DNA from: Thalassia testudinum
Lineage: Eukaryota; Streptophyta; Magnoliopsida; Alismatales; Hydrocharitaceae
DNA: 64,000 nucleotides
Direction: 5' to 3'
Assembly (NCBI GenBank): GCA_037157565.1
Contig: JAZHRO010000013.1
Coordinates: 74,083,501-74,147,500 of the forward strand
This document shows, piece after piece, positions 59,829 through 64,000 of this stretch. Within the stretch, counting starts at the first letter, position 1. Every line of letters starts with the position of its first letter. A program made the translations under genes and the position numbers. Below the pieces are notes generated by a model. It ran no database searches. It was not told where the DNA came from and saw nothing but the letters and a program-made list of their open reading frames with translations.

Positions 59829-62527
59829 TGTTACAATCCGGTTCCTGAATCCCTATAGGATCCAAGACTGGCTTGACTCGACTAATCCCAAAACCCAGTC
59901 GTCCAACAAGAGATAACCAAAAAGCAGGAAAGTAAGCCACATTAACTATGTTAAGCAACTAATAGTAAAAGAGTACAGCAGTAAAGAAAGTAAAAACTAC
60001 GACAGTACATATCACCACCACAACAGTAAAACAGTAATAAGGTACAGGAACGTAAAGGTACAGAGTCTGAACTCACTACAACAGAAAGTACTACAAAAAG
60101 AAGGCTACTGCTACTAGGCTCTACTGGGCCCAGCACCCTCTGCAGCCGAAGACTCGGGCTGCTCAACACCTTGACCTAAAAAGGGTTATGAGTAAACATA
60201 GTCAGCGAACGCTGAGTAGAGTGGCAACCAACTAACTAAAGTAGTAAAGCTAACAGGTAAACTAGCTATTCCAATTCTTTAATTTACAAGTTATTCCTTT
60301 TCACCCATTGGCTTATATAGTTTCAAATCTCTTTCTTGATCTAAAATGTTCCTCGTGAGAACGATCTTGATTGCAGTCTTTTCCGAAGAGTAGAAAGTAC
60401 ACGTGGTGCTCTCCTAGTCGGGAGAGTCCCCCGTGGTGATCCTACACCAAGTCAACCAGCCCAAGGTCACGGACAGACGGAACGGTGATTACGGCACGTG
60501 CGATGAGCGCACGGGTAGCTATCCTGCACTGGCACGCGATCAGTTGTTTCCGCTAACGGGTGCGGTCAAAGTACAGCACAGAATAGTATAGGGCCTAACC
60601 CTCTCAGTAATAGGGGTCTAGCCCTTAAGAACCAAACAGAGGTCTCGCCCGTCCACAGTCCGCGCACCCTCGTCTGACTACCCTGGTTTTCCCAGTGGAC
60701 CTAACAAGTCGATGTAGGGTGACAAACTGAACCCCAGGTCCCGTGGGGTGGCTAGCTCTCTCCCTACACTAGTAGCTCTCCCCGATACAGTGTACGCGAG
60801 GGCCAAGAAGTCAGTGCAAAGTGGCCAATCCTAACCCCAAATCCCAACCCAAGAGCGGTTAGCCCCGCTCTATATTAAACAGGGGACAGTCGCTCTCCTT
60901 GGTACTACGTACTCAAGGGCCAGCACACTTCCCCACTCATATTTCCGGATCCATTTCATTTATTTTTAGGAGCTCTACTCCTAATTCCCCGTAGGGTTCA
61001 TGCTCAGATTTCTCATGCTATTCACATTTCCATTCTCAGGTTATATACATGCAACTCGTATTTCTATCATTCACATTTCCATTCTCAGGTTATACACATG
61101 CAGCTCGTATTCTATTGTTTAACGTATACAACTGGTAAGGTCACATGTAACTGTTAACTAGTGCAGGTAATTCATATTTCACGGGCAGCTCTTGTTCATT
61201 AACAGGCAGTTGTTAACATTTCTATCTACTCATTCAAGACTATAATTCAATCACGCATACAGACATGTCAAGTGCTTCTCGTCTTAGGATTCATGCCATA
61301 TCCTAGGTTCTAATCATTCATTCCACACATGCATTCAGGTTTATAATTAAATTAGGGGAAGCCACTCTACAGACAATCTAGGAGTATTGAGAGCTCGAAC
61401 AGCACGCTCACATGAGTCAGCAAGTTTCAAACCCGCAACAAAATGAAGTCCTATAACAAGGAACAATCGCAATAGAACATTCAGAATAGTATAGAAAGTC
61501 TTCTAACAAGTAGAGAAACTCACAAAGAAAACACCGATATCTTGTTTGCGTAAAACAGACCTCAAACGGACCCTAAATGGGTCAAAAACAAAGTTACTAA
61601 TTCAAATCAAACGTCTGGCACAATATCCAGACGTCTTAAAAGTGAACAGAAACGCACCTTAGGCTCTGCGTTGACCTTAGACGTCCAGGACCTCTTCTGG
61701 ATTGTCTAGACCTAGCTCCAGACATCCGACCTCCTCTCCGGATGTCTTGGGGTGCTTCCAGCCGTCTAGTAAGCTATCCAGACATCTGAAACGCATGGGA
61801 GGGTGTGTCCCGCGCCTTCCCGAAGCAATCCCTGCACGCGACAGCTAATCTCCCACAATAAGCCATGGAGAACGTAACTGCGGAGCGGCCTGTATGGCTG
61901 TATCTGCAAAAGGAAACGTACCTTCGCGAAGATCTGTCTTCAGACGTCTGAAGTCGTCTCTAGACGTCCACTCCGTCGTCTGGACGTCACTCCAGACATC
62001 TGATTCTGGGAAAAACCCAGAACTAGAACCTCCACCTGCTCACCCTCGCTGCGCGTAGCCGCGGCCTCGCCTCCTCGCCTGCAGCTCCGGCTACAGCAGT
62101 GTCGGGGACAACTCCCCCGGCGCTCTCCTCCCGCATGCGTCGCTCCGGCCGTGTGCCCTCCGGTGAGCTCCCACACGAGCTCGCGAGCTCAAGCTCCTCC
62201 TCTACTCACACCGCCTCTCCTCCTCGTCGATGCTCTCGTGCTCTCTCTCACACTCGCTCCTCTCACTGCTGAGGAGAGGAAGGGAAGAAGGTGGTTGTGG
62301 AGTGGGAGAACGAGAGAGGCGAAGAGGGGCCTTTTATAAGGCTCGTCAGGGTTTGGATGGAGGAGAGAAGAGGGAAGGAGAGAGAAGTGTACTGTCTGCG
62401 TGCAGCCCGTGTGCAGATGCGAAGTTCGTACCAAAAATTTCGATTTCCAGACATCTGGAAAGGGGTCCAGACATCCGACCGACAGTCCAGACATCTTAAA
62501 AGGCTCAGGACAGAATGGGTCTTTACA
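59829..62527 (-). mobile_element. Solo LTR of the Tekay/Del-like gypsy family
   Basis: 2699 bp from TGTTACAATCC to GTCTTTACA on the plus strand, i.e. TGTAAAGACCC...GTAACA in its own direction. It follows the same layout as 50549-55028: AGCACCCTCTGCAGCCG and AACGCTGAGTAGAGTGG blocks, CTCCTAGTCGGGAGAG, and AGACGTCT-like palindromes at 61610-61990 and 62448-62495. No gag or pol lies beside it, and a near-perfect 5-bp duplication surrounds it, so internal DNA was lost by LTR-LTR recombination. Confidence 0.9.
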
Positions 62528-62957
62528 GGCACAGTGGCAAATGAAGGAAGTAAGAAAAGAAGAGGAGAAGAGGGTGAGAAACTTAATTCAAAGAGAACTA
62601 GTGAGGAGGAGAGCGACATGGCTGCTAATGGGGGAGCAAATGAAGGGGGAAGATCAACTAATTCAAATATGGTAATGGTGGAGGAGACGAATTTGGAAAA
62701 TATAAAAAAAGAATTGAAGATGATGAGGGTAGATAATATTTGGTTATGAGTTGTTACGAAACTCATTGAAGAGAAGGAGGCCCTTTGGGGAGATGATGGA
62801 AGCTTTCTTGGGTTGTTTTGGTGAGGATACATTGGGAGGTGGGGCTGCTTTGGTAGGTGGGGAGCACTTGAGGTTAGGGGAGAGGGAGGAGATGAACATG
62901 GAAGGGGATGTTAAGAATGAGGGGGTGAAGGAGATTGCATCAGTGGAGGCCAGGTAG

Positions 62958-63580
62958 GGAGACGTTGAGGAGTAGCACCTTAAGGAAGGAGGACGAAAGG
63001 AGGTCGAAGAAGAGCTTCCTTCCACTTTGACTGACCATGGGGAAGAAGGATCTGAACCAGCTTTTCAGGTGTATGCTTACCATCTAAATTTTAATACAAA
63101 TGGTAAAGTGATTGGTGTTTCTATGAACTGCAATCAACTGGATGGGTTTCTAAATCAACTTGTTGGTTTTCTCCGGTGTGTTTTATGAATTAATTGGTGT
63201 GTTTGACGAATCAACCGGTTGGTTTTATAGAACAACCAGTGTGTTTTACAAATCAACAGGTGTGTTTTACGAGTCAACCGGTTGATTATTATTACGTGTT
63301 GGCTCTGTTGGTTATAATAATCAACTATTACGTGTTGGCTCTATTGATTATAATAATCAACCAGTTGGTTCTTAAAATCAATCGATTGATTATGGCAATC
63401 AACCAATTGTTTCAAGCAAAAACCAACCGGTTGATTGTAAAAATTCACTTGTTGATTGTCGATTTATTTGAAAAGTCAACATGTGTGTTCCTTATATCGT
63501 CCGTCTTTTGAAGTGTATGTTCCACCGATTACCTTATATTAGGTTGGTTGTAGGATGATCCGTCTGTCACGGTTATTCAG
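62958..63580. repeat. Repeat-rich stretch with AACCGGTTG-type motifs
   Basis: From 63120 to 63480 the motif CAACCGGTTGATT and variants recur every 20-40 bases. Two exact-phase copies of a 36-bp unit beginning ATTACGTGTTGGCTCT lie at 63291 and 63327. No gene. Confidence 0.75.
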
Positions 63581-63769
63581 GGCAAGGAGGAGAAGGATCT
63601 AAACGTGGAAGGAAAAAGGAAGTGCCAAAGGTCATCCTTGGACGACCTACAAAGCAAGCGGTACATAGACCTCTGCCCAAGGTCATGCAACCGAAGAAGA
63701 CAAGGATATTTAGGAAGATTGCGAACCTTGACAAGAAAATGTTGAAGTGCCTTTTAGAGTCGGAAATTT
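63580..63769 (+). other. Possible basic coding exon
   Basis: One frame gives a Lys/Arg-rich stretch (RGRKKEVPKVILGRPTKQ, then MQPKKTRIFRKIANLDKKML) ending in TAA at 63767-63769. It resembles a nuclear-localisation or DNA-binding tail and could be the C-terminus of the broken gene at 58960-62957. No conserved domain and no certain splice acceptor, so confidence is low. Confidence 0.3.
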
Positions 63770-63829
63770 AATGGTTGATCAATTGACCAAGTTGCACAAA
63801 CCCAAAGATAAGTGATATGGAGAATGGAA

Positions 63830-64000
63830 CCGAAGGCTGTTGATATGATTTCCCACTGGTGGATTTCTAAAATGCAGCGGTGTTTTCGTGTTGAGAATGA
63901 TTTCCCACTCATGGATTTCTAAAATGCACCGGTGTGTTTGACTTGCCATTGATTTCCCATCATTGTTTTATGGAAACTCAACCGGTGTGTTCACCTTGCA
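63830..64000. repeat. Duplicated GATTTCCCACTGGTGG unit at window end
   Basis: A segment GATTTCCCACTGGTGGATTT followed by CTAAAATGCAGCGGTGT occurs at about 63848 and, changed slightly, at about 63900; a third partial copy follows at 63950. The array continues out of the window. Confidence 0.7.

Larger units (their letters stand above)
58960..62957 (+). pseudogene. Plant-mobile-domain/Ulp1-associated-like gene, broken by a solo LTR
   Basis: Coding relic in pieces 58960-59823 and 62528-62957. Blocks: KLVRDDVKEEFGKTPFTEI, MDRELYGLLVDAYNIDRKEF, LRLKLTCNHVEKLIGIRNEG, then LLVLMIIGSFLLPYGDQTII and LKGCALLLPMWVREMFRMMD. This order (short N-terminal unit, LxLTxxDVxxLIGI, then LGxFLLP, GCAxxLxxW) resembles the plant-mobile-domain or DUF1985-like N-terminal part of Ulp1-linked transposon genes; assignment is by pattern only. 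Stop at 59096 and frameshifts near 59250 and 59540. The frame ending at the LTR's left edge resumes at its right edge (acidic, Lys/Glu-rich part, 62533-62747), and a one-base shift at about 62743 leads into 62751-62957. Confidence 0.6.

Noticed and set aside
1..64000. Endogenous pararetrovirus or other integrated virus
   Set aside because: All RT-containing segments carry LINE, copia or gypsy signatures; no movement protein or viral coat-protein motif was seen.

Overview
This is nuclear DNA of a flowering plant (species not resolvable by eye). It has intron-split genes with GT..AG junctions and a plant-specific neprosin-type fragment. Most of the window is layered plant transposable elements: L1-type LINEs, Ty1-copia and Ty3-gypsy LTR elements, and hAT transposons. 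I see no tRNA, rRNA, CRISPR, plasmid or viral genome.

Layout. 1-1050: decayed LINE reverse transcriptase. 1051-3733: no gene. 3734-17230: a three-layer nest. LINE A (perfect 18-bp target duplication at 3716-3733 and 17231-17248) was hit by a minus-strand copia-like LTR element (LTRs 8379-8825 and 16669-17089). That element was hit by LINE B (10673-16157, 13-bp duplication) inside its gag and by a 0.9-kb hAT-like element (9003-9909). 18278-19146: minus-strand LINE 3' end. 19.2-23.2 kb: AT-rich and non-coding. 23207-28479: the one convincing host gene, the last seven exons of a conserved WD40-like protein (392 codons, no disruption). 30.6-31.98 kb: LINE ORF1 and copia 3'-end relics. 32817-43842: an 11-kb hAT transposon with terminal inverted repeats, near-perfect 8-bp duplication and a lightly damaged transposase. 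A young gag-only LTR element (34280-39784, 5-bp duplication GATTG, 1.7-kb LTRs) sits inside it. 44158-55028: minus-strand chromodomain (Tekay/Del-like) Ty3-gypsy element with all domains, many stops, a truncated 3' LTR, and a 1.66-kb solo LTR inside its 5' LTR. 55029-55670: LINE ORF1 relic. 56105-56841: 5' exons of a neprosin-domain gene, truncated. 57.6-64 kb: a broken gene related to the plant-mobile-domain/Ulp1-associated class, split by a 2.7-kb solo LTR of the same gypsy family and flanked on both sides by arrays of a CCACCGGTGG-like palindrome, including a 107-bp tandem repeat.

How the parts relate. The order of insertions can be read from target duplications and from reading frames that resume on the far side of each insert. 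The most unusual signal is that two unrelated LTR families (the copia-like 34280-39784 element and the gypsy family at 44-55 kb and 59.8-62.5 kb) both carry dense runs of the same palindrome, AGACGTCT. A second palindrome plays a similar part around the 58-64 kb broken gene. No new multi-gene system is visible; what is new, if anything, lies in these palindrome arrays and in the gag-only LTR element.
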